Numbered from the stretch's first letter, positions 12,216 to 25,573 are shown. The stretch: 64,000 nucleotides of DNA from Trichopria drosophilae (GCA_030407085.1 CM059582.1:17775501-17839500), one strand, 5' to 3'. The notes: generated from the sequence alone by a model not told the origin. Numbers and translations: made by a program.

Positions 12216-15200
12216 TCTCTATTTCAAAAAGCATATTTCCTCATTAATTTCCTCTACACTCCATACTTACGAGTTCATAGTTTGTTCTATGAGGAATTTT
12301 GATGACGTAACTATTATTAAAATTTTATTTATTGCTTCTGTTTCAAATTGTCTCCACACCTCTTCTCTTATTTGGCCTCCTATTTTAAATTAAATAGAAA
12401 CAATATGTGTATATTTTTTTAATCCTATATCTATTTAGGGCGATTTTAGGTGTTTTTTATGAATATGTGCCAAATAAATCTATATTAGGGTGAATATACA
12501 ATTGTTGGGTAACTTTTAGGGATATTTTGTTTACAATTGTTTTTAAATCCAATTTCTACAAATTCAGGTATTTAAGATAGCTTACTTAATAAATATATTG
12601 CTTGTAAACGGGCCAGTCACTTTTTAAGTAGATTCCGAGATATTTTAATTTTTTTTATTTGACTGCCAGGGGACTGACGGGGATAACAGAGTACTAATAA
12701 AATATACACAACTTCAAAGGAAATGTTATGCACTTTATTAAAACGTAGAACAATTCTCTTATTATTTAATAATGGCATATATCTTTTCAATATTAAATCA
12801 CTTAAATAACTATTATAACTTATAATAATATGAGGTAGTTTAACTTAACAGTACGCATTTTCTAAGTAATCGAGGAACAATTGAAACAAAACTAAAATAA
12901 AACTATCTCAGTCTTAAATTTACCAATTAACGTGAACTTAATAATAATTATATAATATATTATATAATATAATTATTATTGTAATTATATAATATAAGTA
13001 TTATTGTATCCTCTGGCGCAATAACAGACAAAGGACTGACGAAAACGACCTGAATTTGAGGTTATAATTAAAACTAATGTTTCTTTTGACATTTTCGAAA
13101 ACCGAGAAGCTACATTTTAACAAATCGTAGTTATCTGTGTATAAATTAAAATATAACATAAACTTCCCAAAAAATAACGCCTCACCACAGTACTACAATA
13201 TTATGTTATGAATTTAGGGGGGGGGGGGATTAATTAATACATCAGAGATTGTTGTGAAATAGTAAGTTTTCTTAATTTAAAGGTAATGTTTAACACACAG
13301 GCATTTCATTGCACGTCTTTGGATTTGTGACATGCCAAAGAACTGACGTTTTGGGAACATTTATTGCTTTTTTACAAACTTTTATTACAAACAAATAGCC
13401 TAACTTGGGTCACCGAATAAAATACTATTAATTGTTTTAAAATAAAATAAAATATTAAAAAACTATGACAACACTTCATTCCTACTGACTGATGACATTG
13501 AGTTACCCATTATTTGTAGCATTACCCATTAAGAGATCGGTTTACATGAAAAAAATAGTGAGCACAACGAGCAGTTATTTTAACTACAAAAAGTAGTAAG
13601 AAACAGCATGTACAAATTTCGATAGTTAGTATAACTATTTAAAATTAATAGTAGTAACAAATATTGGTTTATTAGATTTACGAACTTTTCTGTTCCATTC
13701 AATACTTGTGTGCTTATTACTTTTACGTAGTTGGTGTAACTATTAATTTTTTCCGTGTAGCAGTGAAGAAGAATTCGCTAGAATAAATTGTAGTAGTCCA
13801 ACAGGCGCAAATGTATTTCTGCAAATTCGCATTTTGTTGTTGTTTTAATCGTTTGCTCTTTATACAGACAATGTAGTTAGTCACCGTAAATGTGTTCTAA
13901 AATAACTCTTGTGAATTTACTTATATCCTTTTTAATGAAAATACATCTCGGTAAAAGCGCATATGCTTAAAGTAACGAGACGGTATATAATCGACCCTTC
14001 AAAACTATTCATTCACCTCCAATAGTACATGCGAATTTACAATGTAATCTAATGCTACTAAACTGTATACTACTTATTACTATTGGCTTAACAGTATATT
14101 CAGATGTTACACAGTGCTTTTCCTTAAGTGTGGACTATTTATAACTACTACACAAACTAATCCTCATAATAGATAGATAGTATTTATTACTACCATGGAA
14201 CAATGATCCTTAGATATAGTAGCAACAATTATGATCTAGTGAAGCTTGCAACTCTGAATATTATGAATAACATCCGGTTAGTTACTCTGAGGTTCCTTCA
14301 TTAGCCCCCTATAAGGTACGAATTTTCGGTCAAAAATGTAATTTTAAAATATCTGAATCAATTTTTCCTAATGTTTCACAGAAATATTCCAGAAATGTTG
14401 AGGAAATATCAGGTGTTATAGGGTTAGAATTCTACTTTCCATACCTAATTTGACCTTGAAAATCTCTCTGCATATCTCGCATAATGCAAAGTAAAATCAC
14501 AACTGTATTTATCTAATTATACAAAAGTAATTAACCACGTAATATAATTTCACATATTTTAGAATCTATGCACTTTGAATATAACGTGTAAAAATCGAAC
14601 CCTCATGGGAAACATTAATTATTATCAGCTGGTATGACTCATCGTGCACGACACCATAAACGATATACAATTGTAACATATATGACGATACTTTGTTAAA
14701 TCGATAGCAGAATAAAGAAACTTTGTTTCCTATCTGTCAACGGCGTAGTTTACTACCCTGTATGCCGAAATTAAATTGTTCCATTCAAGAAAAAGAAGCC
14801 AGTAACATATTTTAAACTGGTTCAAAAATAAACTAAACCGATTTGAATAATTGTAGTGTTCGGAAAGCAAAACCGGAAGAGCTTTTTTACTCCACATCGT
14901 TAACGAAAAGTAATTTAGCATATAATAAAAACTAACAGTTGTGTGCCGTGGGTTATATTTCAAAATTTGCGATTTATGATGCTGATAATATTTTGTATTT
15001 AAATACGGGATGTAAAATTAAAAACAAATTTTGAAATTAAAAAGCGGTGCGTAAAAGTGAAAGTGGAATCAAATTTTGACATTGCAGATGTCGAAGTAAA
15101 ATATTTCGAGTATGAAATGTGGCAAATGTTCCTTATCGAAATTACAATTTTGTTTGTATTAAAATTTATTTGCTCTACTGATGTTAAAAATGTATTTCCG

Positions 15201-15314
15201 ATATAGTAATTAAATAGTAACTTTTACTTTCATCTGTATAGTTCTTGGTGTATTTTGTGTTTTTAAATTATTTTGACTTTTACGTCAGTATAAAACACGC
15301 AAGACCCGAAAACC
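12216..15314. other. Intergenic, simple-sequence tracts only
   Basis: No gene seen. It contains an AT-only near-palindrome around 12945-13005 (repeats of TATAATATA with AATTATTATT) and a G11 homopolymer near 13217. The phrase GGACTGACG recurs loosely at about 12668 and 13025. Confidence 0.5.
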
Positions 15315-16716
15315 GTGAACTTGGACTAACTTCAACCCAAAAGTTTTCACAGATCCAATTTTTTGTCTGATATTATTTTAGTAATGCCATACCAAATTTA
15401 AATTATTAAAACCAAAAAGAAAAAATCTGTTGACGAACTCCTACATAAACTCAATTTTTCAATTTTTTAGCAGGTTATTGTAGACGGGTTTATTAAATTA
15501 ACACCTGCAAACTTCATTGTGACTTTAAATCTTTCTATTAACATCGAGGAAGATGTTTTGTAAAAAAATAGTCATATTATTACTTTAAAATTGTAAAAAA
15601 TTGCAAAATGGATGTGTTTTTGTGGTCAATTTTTTCGAGATTTATCACCTGTAAGCTGTTTTGAAAATGATCCGAAACGAATCAAACCACCTAAAAATCT
15701 GAGTAAAAGGAAAAGAAGATTGGTTCATCTTGGATAATTTTGAAGATACGATCATTTAAAATGTTTCGCAAATAAAGTAATTGATTTTTGACTTTCCTCG
15801 CGAATAGATTTTCTTCATTAACATTATATAATACTGATTTTTCCTTGGACAATCGCAGTATAAAATAAAATAGTGAGGTTAAATGTTTTGCTATAAAAAT
15901 ACGAAACATAGCTAAAAATGCACATTTTAACAAATTTAACCTCATTTTCCTCGCGACGGGACGAGATCGGAAAATTTTTGCTGGTGTCATCGTTTTCAGC
16001 ATAAAAAAATGAATTTTCTTTTGTTACAAAAACAATCAAAATATAGACGAAAAACGCACATTTTGCCACATTTAATCTAACTTTTCTCGAAAATCGGACA
16101 TTCAGCGTGAAAACTTAATTTGGAAATGATACTGGGATTGTAAGAAACAACCAAAAAGTAAAATTTGTTCACTCAGTGTAATCTATTTTTATGTTTTGTA
16201 TTTGAAAGTTCAAATAGTATAATAGCGTGAAAAATAGTGTAAATTGACTAAATAAAACATAAGTTATTTATAATTGTTTTTATGATTATTGATGTTGGAA
16301 GTATACTCAACACAATCATAAATCGAAGAGGTTCTTTAAAAATGTACTGATCAAAGGGTATATTTAAGTATATTCAAAATAAACCAATTCTTTAATTTCT
16401 TCTTAGGAATCTAAAGTACTTTCATTCGTTTTAGCATCAAATTTTTTGAGCAATTTTTTAGGGAATTAAACTAATTGTCAGACTTTTTTATCGTGAAATG
16501 TATTTCTGGATGTTAATAGCAATATTTAAAGTCAAACCGATGATTGCAACTGTTTTTAAAAACTTTGTACGATAACCTGAAAAAAGAAATTTGTTTGAAA
16601 TTTCCTCGACAGATTTTTTTCTTTTTGGTCTTAAAATAATCTTTTGTCATCTCTTAAACATTATAAAAAAAATTGGATGTGTAAGAACTTTTGGGTTGAA
16701 GTTAGTCCAAGCTCAC
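15315..16716. mobile_element. Foldback element, 1.4 kb, long TIRs
   Basis: The left end GTGAACTTGGACTAACTTCA is matched in reverse complement by the right end, which finishes TTAGTCCAAGCTCAC. The arms remain recognisably paired for about 300 bp: CCAAAAAGAAAAAATCTGT and CTATTAACATC blocks occur in both. The centre (about 15690-16090) has two diverged tandem units carrying GCACATTTTRMCA. Minus frames of 81-103 codons across the centre are repeat-derived. No transposase is visible. Confidence 0.8.
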
Positions 16717-19700
16717 CTCGACAATATCTAAAACATAATTCTAAGATAATATAAAAAGTAATGTTATAGGTAGATGATAATTCAGAACTAAAATGTTGGG
16801 TTAGACAGAATCTCGATATAGCTTTCTTTAATTTTTGATAAAAAAGGTTAAACAAAATAAATTATGAAGTATATATTCAATTTTATTAATGTGCTACATA
16901 ACCTCAAATATATTGAATAATTCGTTCTAAAATTCATGATGTAAAATACAGTGCTGGTAGTCCAGGCAACGAACGGATTGCAACAGAACCTATTTTTTCG
17001 AGATAATTACTAAAAAAAATGAGTTAAAAAACATATCCAAAATTGCCGAAAATCGGAGTGGGGGAAAGCTGTTTTTTTTTTTGACAAAATATGTCTAATT
17101 TTATTTAAAAACGGCTGTAACTTTTTAACGACGCATTACAGCACAAAATATGTCAAACAAAAGTTGTAGGAAATGAAAAAATCTATAAAAAGGTAAAAAT
17201 GATATTTTCTCTATCTGTCGCCATTTTTGAGATAAGGGCTTGGAAAGTTGCAACTTATTACAATGTTGGTCAAAACGACCCTGATTATTCTGGTTTTTTG
17301 TAAAGTATATATGTAATTTCCGATATATTTTTGACGCTAAAGTGCTAACGCTCACAAAAACCCGTTTTTAGGTCATATTTTTAAAAAAAGTGGGGTTAAG
17401 TTGGACAGGATAAAAAAAATTAAGTGTATTATTTTACTATTGGGTGAGCATTAGCCAGATATCAGCGATGTCTGTTTCCAGAATGAGTCCGTTCATTCCT
17501 TTTTTTTGTCGTTTTTTTTGCATCTTTTTTTAGGTTTTCTTGTCTTTTTTTTTAGTTTTTCTGGTTTTTTGTTCATTTTTTTGTTGTTTTTTGAAAAAAA
17601 GAGAAAGGATATCTCATTTAAACAAATTATTTTTATCATAGAAATTAAGTACACACGTCTTATGTCGATGAAAATTCATTGAAGTGTGCAAACTAATGCA
17701 CCTACTTTCTACCACTTCGCTTTCAGCATTTGAAGAACTAATCATTGCACAATGAATTTAAAAAATGCCCAAGTATATTACCAACATTTTGTAAGCCAAA
17801 TAATCTAGTCCTACATTTGTATAATATTTTAGTTTTTCGATAGTCTTCTGAACTAAACTACAGAACTAATATTGTACTAGCAAATACTCTCCCCAACTCA
17901 GAATTTGTACAAAATACTAGTATAAAATGAAATTGAGGTTACTATGCATTAGTAAATGTTTCATTAAAAAATAGTAATATACCACTAATATATTAGTAAA
18001 ATTATGCTAATCGAAATGTTTATTGTGTTAATCAAATAGTATACAACAATATGTAACTAACTGTTGATTTTCGCTAATAAATATTCCAACCAATGAAAAC
18101 CTCCATCAAAATTGTCTTCTGTACATAACCTCAAAAGTAGAAAAAAACTGCATTTATTTAGTACATAACCTCAAATATCTCAAAATCGGATTAAAGAATC
18201 ATACCAAAATATTTGGGAAATTAATCATAACAAATTTTGTTTTTATTGTTCCTCAGAGTAATTTGTAGAATTAACTGTAAAAATTAATTTGATTTAATTT
18301 AACAATTTAATTGAGACATTGACAGATTTAATTGAGACAATCAACTATTAATCATTTGCTCGGATGAAAGTATTTAAACTAAATAATACTTCAACGCGAT
18401 TTACATAATTCAAAAAATTTTGGGTTTTCTCTACTATTTTCCGGTCTTTACTTATTTTTTCTACTGTGCACTAGTGTTGATTTCGAATCATAATTTTTTG
18501 TAAATAGCTCCAGAAGAAAATTGGACTAAAACTAACTAATATTCTCTAATCCAGAGTCACTAGAAAATATTGAAGCAAGGCCATTTTTTCTGTTTATGAT
18601 TATCCTATTACATAACCACCGAAATTGCCAGTACTTCTTTTTTACTTGGCACTATTTTAAAAATATGTGTAAACTTAGGTCGCAGCGTATTACCTTCAAA
18701 GAAAGTGCCTTAATTTTTTTTTATCGAGGCCTACTATTTTAATTACTACGCAAACACTTAAACAATAAAACGTAATCAATTTAAACAATCCCACAAAGGT
18801 GCTACATAACATAATATTTAAATGAAAGCGCATGAAAGTCCATGTGCGAAACACGCGATACATTTTACGACAATGTAACAAACTTCGCGTGAGTGTGGCA
18901 AACGATTCATTAAAATTCCACGATCCGACTATTTGTGTAACAGTTCCGAGTGAAGGTGTTTTTGACATTGACTTAGTTTAGGTGGAAATTGAGAAAAAAA
19001 AAATGAGAAAGTACTAACTCCGTGGTCAATGACAAGCGTTTATGTGATCGCAACAGTATTGCTGATAGACGTTAGTTAACATTGTCGTGTGTTAAGTGTG
19101 AATTTTGTTACGTACCATTCATCGATTATTCATCAGGTACAATCCGGTATTGCCCTGACCCGTTTCGTCGATCGATAAGTCTTCTACGAGGACAACGATT
19201 GACAATTTTCAGGTTTATATTGATAAAATAATACAGAATGTTCCTTTAAAAAATTTGTGTAACCTAAAAAATGAACAAATTGATGCCAAAATGTCTATTT
19301 TAGTATTAAGTACACTTCTGGTACAAAATTAAAACCCTTTGGAGTAGAATATTTATCTTTTTATTAAAAAAAGCTTTCCCATTCAATAGGTATTACAAAA
19401 AAATAATTTTAGTCTTACATTCTGGTTGAGTTAAGTGTAATGTAATTCTGGGTGTGTTTCAAAGCTGTATTGCAATTAATATCATGAAAATGAGGAGTAA
19501 TAATCATATGAAGCATGAAAATAATACAAAATACATTTAAAATGTGTGTAAAGTTCAATTTGATGAAACAATAAAACTTATAAACAAGTACAAAGACATC
19601 TAAATATGGATAATGAAATAAAGAAATATCCTATTGGTAAAAACTTATTATTAAAAATTGTATTATTTAGATATTAATGGAAGAGTCCATTTTTCATCAC

Positions 19701-20194
19701 TAAATTTATATTTAATTAGTGTAAAAGAAGAATGCTCACGGTATGAATGAATGAAGAAAATACAGTTTAATCCATATTCAATTCATTCAACTCTCTAAAT
19801 CTCAATTAGCTAAAACAGCTAATCTAAAATCGAAAGTGGTTTACTATCAGTCATTTTTTTTAAAGAAAATATTAAAAATGTATTAATTGAATTTTAGGTA
19901 TCTAAAAGTAGCAATTGAAAATTTCAGATAAGTAATGAATTAGTAATAAATTATATATTATATAATTAATAAAAATTGTTACTAATTAAATCAATGACCA
20001 CTTTAAAATTTTATTCAAAATGTTACTTAAATTGAAGTAAAACGGTCACTCCGTGTAAAGTTGCCCACCTTTCACTTTTACTTATAGTAAATTTTCACTC
20101 TTTAAAACAAAACTAAAAAATTAACATCACATTAATTGTAATTTTTGTTGCATAGCAACAATATAAAAATCTTCTTCACCGCTTGTATTTAAAT
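16717..20194. other. Intergenic, no confident gene
   Basis: T-rich low-complexity tracts near 17500-17600 and AT-rich DNA. The minus frame at 18696-18968 and the moderately GC-richer stretch near 19020-19200 were checked and show no family resemblance or paired splice sites. Confidence 0.5.
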
Positions 20195-20557
20195 AATTCA
20201 TATTAGATGTTTGCTTGGGATTACGGTTCAAATACATGAAAATAAATAACAACATATAATGTTTAGATCGAGCTTCGATATAAGCTACTTAATAATTAAA
20301 ATTAACTAATTGAGAGACCAAAAAATGTGATAATTACCGTCTCTGAAACGATGATCTATGGAAATGGTATATGACTAATTTAAAAATGCAATTTGTTAAT
20401 GGTTTCAGATTCCCTCTAACGGTATAAAATGTATCAAAATGCCTATTTGTTAAAAAATACGTTTCGTCCCAGGTCGAAGCTCGATCTAAACATTATATGT
20501 TGTTATTTATTTTCATGTATTTGAACCGTAATCCCAAGCAAACATCTAATATGAATT
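20195..20557. mobile_element. MITE with perfect 84 bp inverted repeats
   Basis: The arm 20195-20278, starting AATTCATATTAGATGTTTGC, is identical over all 84 bases to the reverse complement of 20474-20557. About 195 bp of unpaired DNA lies between. No coding sequence. Identical arms suggest a recent insertion or recent gene conversion. TTAA sits within a few bases of both ends, but the boundary is ambiguous, so the superfamily is open. Confidence 0.85.
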
Positions 20558-21189
20558 AATTAACATCACATGTTATAAATCTCAAAGTATAAAACTCTAT
20601 ACAATATAATTAAGGAGTTAAAAAAATAAAGATTGTTGTTCCTAAAAAAAAAATCTAATAACCTAATATGGTTATATCCGTTAAGACTACATTGAAAGAC
20701 AAATACGCTACAAATTATTGGGAAGTGAAAGTATGGACTATTTCATTAGTGATATATCCGTAACTCTTGAGTATACATTTCCGCACGTGCGTAAGTACAG
20801 ACTCTGTAGCAATAAGTCAAGTCTATGGCCCAATGCATATTTAATATACGAACTTCGACGAGTTCTCGTTACATGCTCTTAAAACAAAGTACTAAAATAG
20901 AAAAAAACTTTCTTTATGACGTGGAAATACAATTAAAAAATAGAATAAAATTCAATATTTAAACATTTTTAAATGAATTTTTTGTACTGTGATTCTGTGA
21001 TTAATTAATTAAGTATTAAATTTTCGTTTCCAATATGTTTAGAAAGTTCATACATTTGAAGTCCATGTTACAAATGTATTTTTGTCCTTTTTTGAAGTGT
21101 TATTTCTATTTAATTATTAATCTTATTTCCATTAGTGAACAAACAATTGAAACGTTCTGTAATCCGTAGGGTATATTTTCTTCGATATC

Positions 21190-21860
21190 GAAGCCAAACA
21201 CATCTTGAAGTGCTCTTTAAGAAGTCTCAAATGTTGTACGATATCTTAAAACTTATCAGAAAGAGCTCTTAAAGTGACATTTAAGAAGACTTATCGATTT
21301 TAAGAGCTCGACAAGACCTCCCAAATATGAGGTCTCAGAAAAGAAGTCTTATTTAAGAGCTTTGACATATAATAAAATAAATGAATAATATAAATCAAAA
21401 GGAAATTTCTGAAAATCATAGATCCTATTTTTGCATCTTAATTATTAATTTATATAATTTTTACCTCAGTTCCTTTTTACCGTTTGCATATAGTTATGTA
21501 TTGGAATGCGATTACATTCAATAGAATAGAGATCATACAATAATAGGACAAAATTATGATAACAGTTGCTAAATATCGTAAAAGCAGTTATTTTGTCATT
21601 GTAGTTTATAATCTATCGGTCTACATATGAAGTGATTATTGTGCGATCTCATTTTTGGATTCAAAAGCCACCTAGTGTCTTTGGGAGAAACACATATATG
21701 TTTAAGACCTCTTTAAGATTACGATTTTAAGAAGTTGTAGTAAGATATCTTTGAGAGCTCCTTTTATTGATTTATCATCATTCGAACCTCTTCAGGAGGT
21801 CTTTTTAGATATATCTTTGAACTGAGACCTGGACGACCTCTTTAAGAGGTATGCGCTGTA
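21190..21860. repeat. Interspersed repeat rich in AAGAAGTCTT/GAGCTC
   Basis: Two clusters, 21190-21370 and 21700-21860, carry repeated, often inverted phrases such as AGAGCTCTTAAAGTGACATT, TTAAGAAGACTTAT and GACCTCTTTAAGA. They look like the two arms of a diverged foldback element. A related copy lies at 51985-52115. Confidence 0.6.
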
Positions 21861-22079
21861 TGGGATGAATATCTGCTCTAACAAACTCTGCACATTGGGC
21901 ATTTATGGAATTTCAATATGGCAGGTTAAATAAAAAAAGATTCTTTTCCGACGTTTGCAATTCAATTGTTATATTATATCAGTATTATCTTGTGCCTAAA
22001 TTTACAATAAATTGATATGAATTCTATCCATATTGGATATCAAATTTATGTATTTAAAGATTTGAGAAAGATTTTTGAT

Positions 22080-22280
22080 GGCCGGGGAACAAAGTTCCAA
22101 AAATCAACACACCAAAATACCAAAATTTCGAGATACCATGGCTCTCTCTCCAGCGTGATTTTCTTCCCTTTATCTTTGAAAATTTAACAAAACAAAAGCA
22201 AATTAAAATACCTTGGACTCGCGCAATATCGAAATTTTAGCCTTTCGGGGTTTTGATTTTCGGAACGTTGTTCCCCGGCC
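22080..22280. mobile_element. Short MITE, about 50 bp TIRs
   Basis: The left end GGCCGGGGAACAAAGTTCC pairs with the right end GGAACGTTGTTCCCCGGCC. Pairing continues through AAAATCAA and AAAATTTCGA. GAT directly flanks both ends (22077-22079 and 22281-22283), a possible 3 bp target duplication. The interior has no frame of interest. Confidence 0.8.
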
Positions 22281-22354
22281 GATTTGATAATATTTGATCG
22301 ACAGAAATATACAAAAATATGGGATTTATTAATTTAGGCCTTCATCTTGAAGAC

Positions 22355-22452
22355 GCCATATTTAATTTTCAAAAACATGCAGCGCGATTTGTTACGGCAG
22401 CTATCAATGCTAGATTATGTCATCCTTATGACATTTTAACAACGCGTTTTTA
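22355..22452 (+). pseudogene. Possible LINE ORF2 C-terminal scrap
   Basis: A short frame reads FQKHAARFVTAAINARLCH and ends at a stop near 22452. It resembles the LQ-x-x-A-x-RF-I stretch downstream of the polymerase core in LINE proteins. It is cut off by the adjacent foldback element. The assignment rests on this one motif. Confidence 0.3.
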
Positions 22453-22470
22453 AAATCTTTAAAAAAAAAG

Positions 22471-23580
22471 GGTATAACTGCACAATAACTACGTCACCTC
22501 AAAAAAAAATCTACGGGACATGTTTTTGACGTGTTTTCACCTCCTGATTACGAATATGACAATAAAAATCGGCGGTCAGACATATCTGAGCCGCTATTTT
22601 GAAAAAAAAACACAGAAAATCATGTTTTTTTAAGAGTTTTTTGCATTTAATTCGAAAAATACGCATCAAATTCTCTACAAAAAAGGTCCGATACATTTTT
22701 TTCGTACTAGCACAGGGAAGCTCCAAAAATAGCGATGAACATGGTGAGAATGACCGTGGGTTTAATTATTGATAACGTCTGTCGGTTAGAGGTTAGGATA
22801 GTATAAATAGGGGGGTCTGGGGGGCAGAGCCCCCCGCACGCAAGCACTCTCTAGTTCCACATATTGGGGATTGCGGGGACACGTAGTTCACGTGGGTTTA
22901 ATTATTGATAACGTCTGTCGGTTAGAAGTTTGGCTAGTATTAAAAGGGGGGTCTGGGGGACGAAACCCACCAGCACGCAAGCACTCCCTAGTTCCACGCA
23001 TTGCTGATTGCGGAGACACGTAGTTCACGTGGGTTTAATTATTGATAACGTCTGTCGGTTAGAGGTTAGGCTAGTATAAAAAGGGGGGTTGGGGCCAGAG
23101 CCCCCCTCCCGCACGCGAGCATTCCCTAGTTTCATGCATTGGTATGTATTTTTATGTGTGCGTACAAACTTCATCATTACGTATGATCAGTTTTTTCTAA
23201 AAATACCACCGTCATTAGCATAACCCGAGGTGTACCGCGTGGAGGTGAAATGCCTGTACTAAGTGTATTACGAGCTCAATGATCGCTATTTTTGGAGCTT
23301 CCCTGTGTTAGTACGAAAAAAATGTATGCGACATTTTTTGTAGAGAATTTGATTCTCTACCTTTTTTATTTGAAACATTTTTCCATTTGATGCGTATTTT
23401 TGGAAGTAAATATAAAAAGCTCTAAAGAACACGATTTTCTGTGGTTTTTTCAAAATAGCGGCTCAGATATGTCTGACCGCCGATTTTTATTGTCATATTC
23501 GTAATCAGGAGGTGAAAATACATCGAAAACATGTCCCGCAGATTTTTTTCGAGGTGACGCAGTTATTGTGCAGTTTTACC
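22471..23580. mobile_element. Foldback element with minisatellite core
   Basis: The left arm (22471 to about 22738), starting GGTATAACTGCACAATAAC, is matched inversely by the right arm (about 23280-23580), ending GTTATTGTGCAGTTTTACC. Matched inner blocks include the ATATGACAATAAAAATCGGC region and the GGGAAGCTCCAAAAATAGCG region. AAAAAAAG on both outer sides (22463-22470 and 23581-23588) could be an 8 bp target duplication, though poly-A makes this weak. Between the arms lies a three-copy tandem repeat. No transposase is present. Confidence 0.85.
22756..23145. repeat. Minisatellite, three copies of about 137 bp
   Basis: Units begin GTGGGTTTAATTATTGATAA at 22756, 22892 and 23029 (spacing 136 and 137). 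Each contains the GC-rich palindromic phrase GGGGGGTCTGGGG...CCCCC and the phrase CACGCAAGCACT or close to it. It sits at the centre of the foldback element and is much more GC-rich than anything nearby. Confidence 0.9.
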
Positions 23581-23930
23581 AAAAAAAGTGATAAATATTC
23601 GGGAAATATTTTAGAAGAATCTACTATAATTTTGTCGTCGTTTCGTAGCTCTATTTTAACAACGCCATTTTAAAGAGGAGACTTTATACTTTAGAAAATG
23701 CTATGTGATAAATTTTTCTTCGGCCAATTGCATTAAATAGACAGCTTGAGAAAAAAGAATAGCTTTCCCGATCTTGATGGTTTAAAAGACATCAAGTTAT
23801 TACGAAACACGTATTTTTGTTCATAATTTTAATTCTACTTAATTTAATTTTGCTAGAAGACATTTTGTTTCAATATTTTTGTTCCTTAACTGACAGTGAA
23901 TTGTGGTTTATAGATTACAAGCTATAGGTT

Positions 23931-23962
23931 ATAGGTTATAGGTTATATATTATAGGTTATGT
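23931..23962. repeat. Short tandem repeat, 7 bp unit ATAGGTT
   Basis: Four or so head-to-tail ATAGGTT units with one TATATT variant. It is low copy and not the insect telomere unit TTAGG. Confidence 0.7.
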
Positions 23963-24102
23963 TACGCGTGTTCGTTTTTAATTTTATACACATATTAATA
24001 ATTATTAGACTCTTGAAAGTCTAACTTGCATCAATTTATGTAACGACGAACAACGACGAATAATTAATTAATACGTATTCCAAACCCCCCAAAGGTATTC
24101 TA

Positions 24103-24214
24103 CTCCAGAGAAGGTGATTTGCATGTAAATAAGTGATAAGCTTATTTACATATACATTAGTTAGAAATAATGACAATACGCTTATTATTTATATATCAAT
24201 AGCCTTCTCTGGAG
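24103..24214. mobile_element. Very small MITE-like inverted repeat
   Basis: CTCCAGAGAAGG at the left pairs with CCTTCTCTGGAG at the right. The inner AAATAAGTGATAAGC and GCTTATTATTTATAT stretches are also partly complementary. Total size 112 bp. Confidence 0.55.
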
Positions 24215-25053
24215 CGTCGACAGTTTAATATATTCTTCACAAATTTTTGTATAATATGCATTTAAAATTACGAAAAATGAATTTCTGAATCACAAAGTTG
24301 TTAACTTGAAAAAAAAAACATAATTTCCTACTCGAGATTTTTAAGGTTGCAACTTGTGAATTTCACATCGCATTATAAAAATTCAAAATAGCAGATTGAA
24401 CATAGAAGATCCTGTAGGTCCCGTCGCGATTTAGTCCCATATGGGTTCAGAAAAGTCGACGTAAAATAATAAAAAAAAAAAAGAATGTAAATAGTTTATT
24501 CAAAGGACGCTAATGATTGAGGATGTACAGGGTTTTCGACTATGAATCTGAGAACAACTCACAATCTATCGATATTTAAAAACGTTGTCTATTTCTCCAT
24601 TTTGAATTTTGAAAATCTGACATCACAATGGTTATCATGTTCTTGAAAATCCTTTTATTACCTTATAATAACCTACCATAAATTGTACAATGCATGCTCG
24701 TCACGTTTCAATTTCCCTAGGACAACTAAAGTGCTTTATTTATATACTTACATCATAACGACCAAATTCTGCCCCTGTATACATTCACCAATATGATCCA
24801 TTATCGCCTTCAAAAATATTCAAGTTATATAGAGATGTAAATGCAACGCCTCGTCAACAGATCGTTGCGCCATTTCGTCGTCAATTATGAAACAACATTT
24901 TTTTAATTATTTTTACCCTGTCGGCTATGTCAACAAGTAAAAAAAGGTTTTACATGTTTGGGAACGTGAGTTTGCGGTGTCGACGACAAAATTTGTCTGT
25001 ATACAGCGGCTACCTGGCGGTGAATGACGACACCATAGTGGAAAACGGAAGTA

Positions 25054-25333
25054 CAGTTGAACCCCCGTTAACGAATACTCCGTTTTTGAATATGCAGACC
25101 TTTCCGTTAACGAATATTTATTATATATAATTTACCTTGCGTCGGTATCCCCACTTCAAACTTCATTAGACGTTTTGAAGATGTTGGGCATACTAGCGAC
25201 ATAATACCGGTTCCCACAAAGGGGAGAAAGTTGGAGATGGGGAGTCGATATTTCCTCCTCTCAAATATTACTTACCGGAAATTTAAATGCCTCGTGTTGT
25301 CCCCTACCGTATTTATTAACAGGGGTTCGACTG
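25054..25333. mobile_element. pogo/Tigger-like MITE upstream of the kinase
   Basis: The left end CAGTTGAACCCCCGTTAACG and the right end, whose reverse complement is CAGTCGAACCCCTGTTAATA, share the CAGT-x-GAACC start known from pogo/Tigger transposons. TA precedes the left end; the right TA is not preserved. It ends 240 bp before the first upstream ORF of the kinase gene. Confidence 0.6.
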
Positions 25334-25573
25334 TTCCAGCGTCCTCTCTCTTGAATTCCAAAGTTATAACAATCTTTAGCTTTCGTCAGGATACGAACGA
25401 CCCACGTATTTAGACACAGGGTTAATTTTTAAGTTATACCGTAAATAAGAAACCAAATATATCACATCACAGAAAATCATAAAGTTTCCAGTATTCTCGA
25501 CTTAAAAATATAAAATAATTGACATAACAAATTATTAACGTGTTTCAGCACGGTAATCACGAGATTCCTCAAC

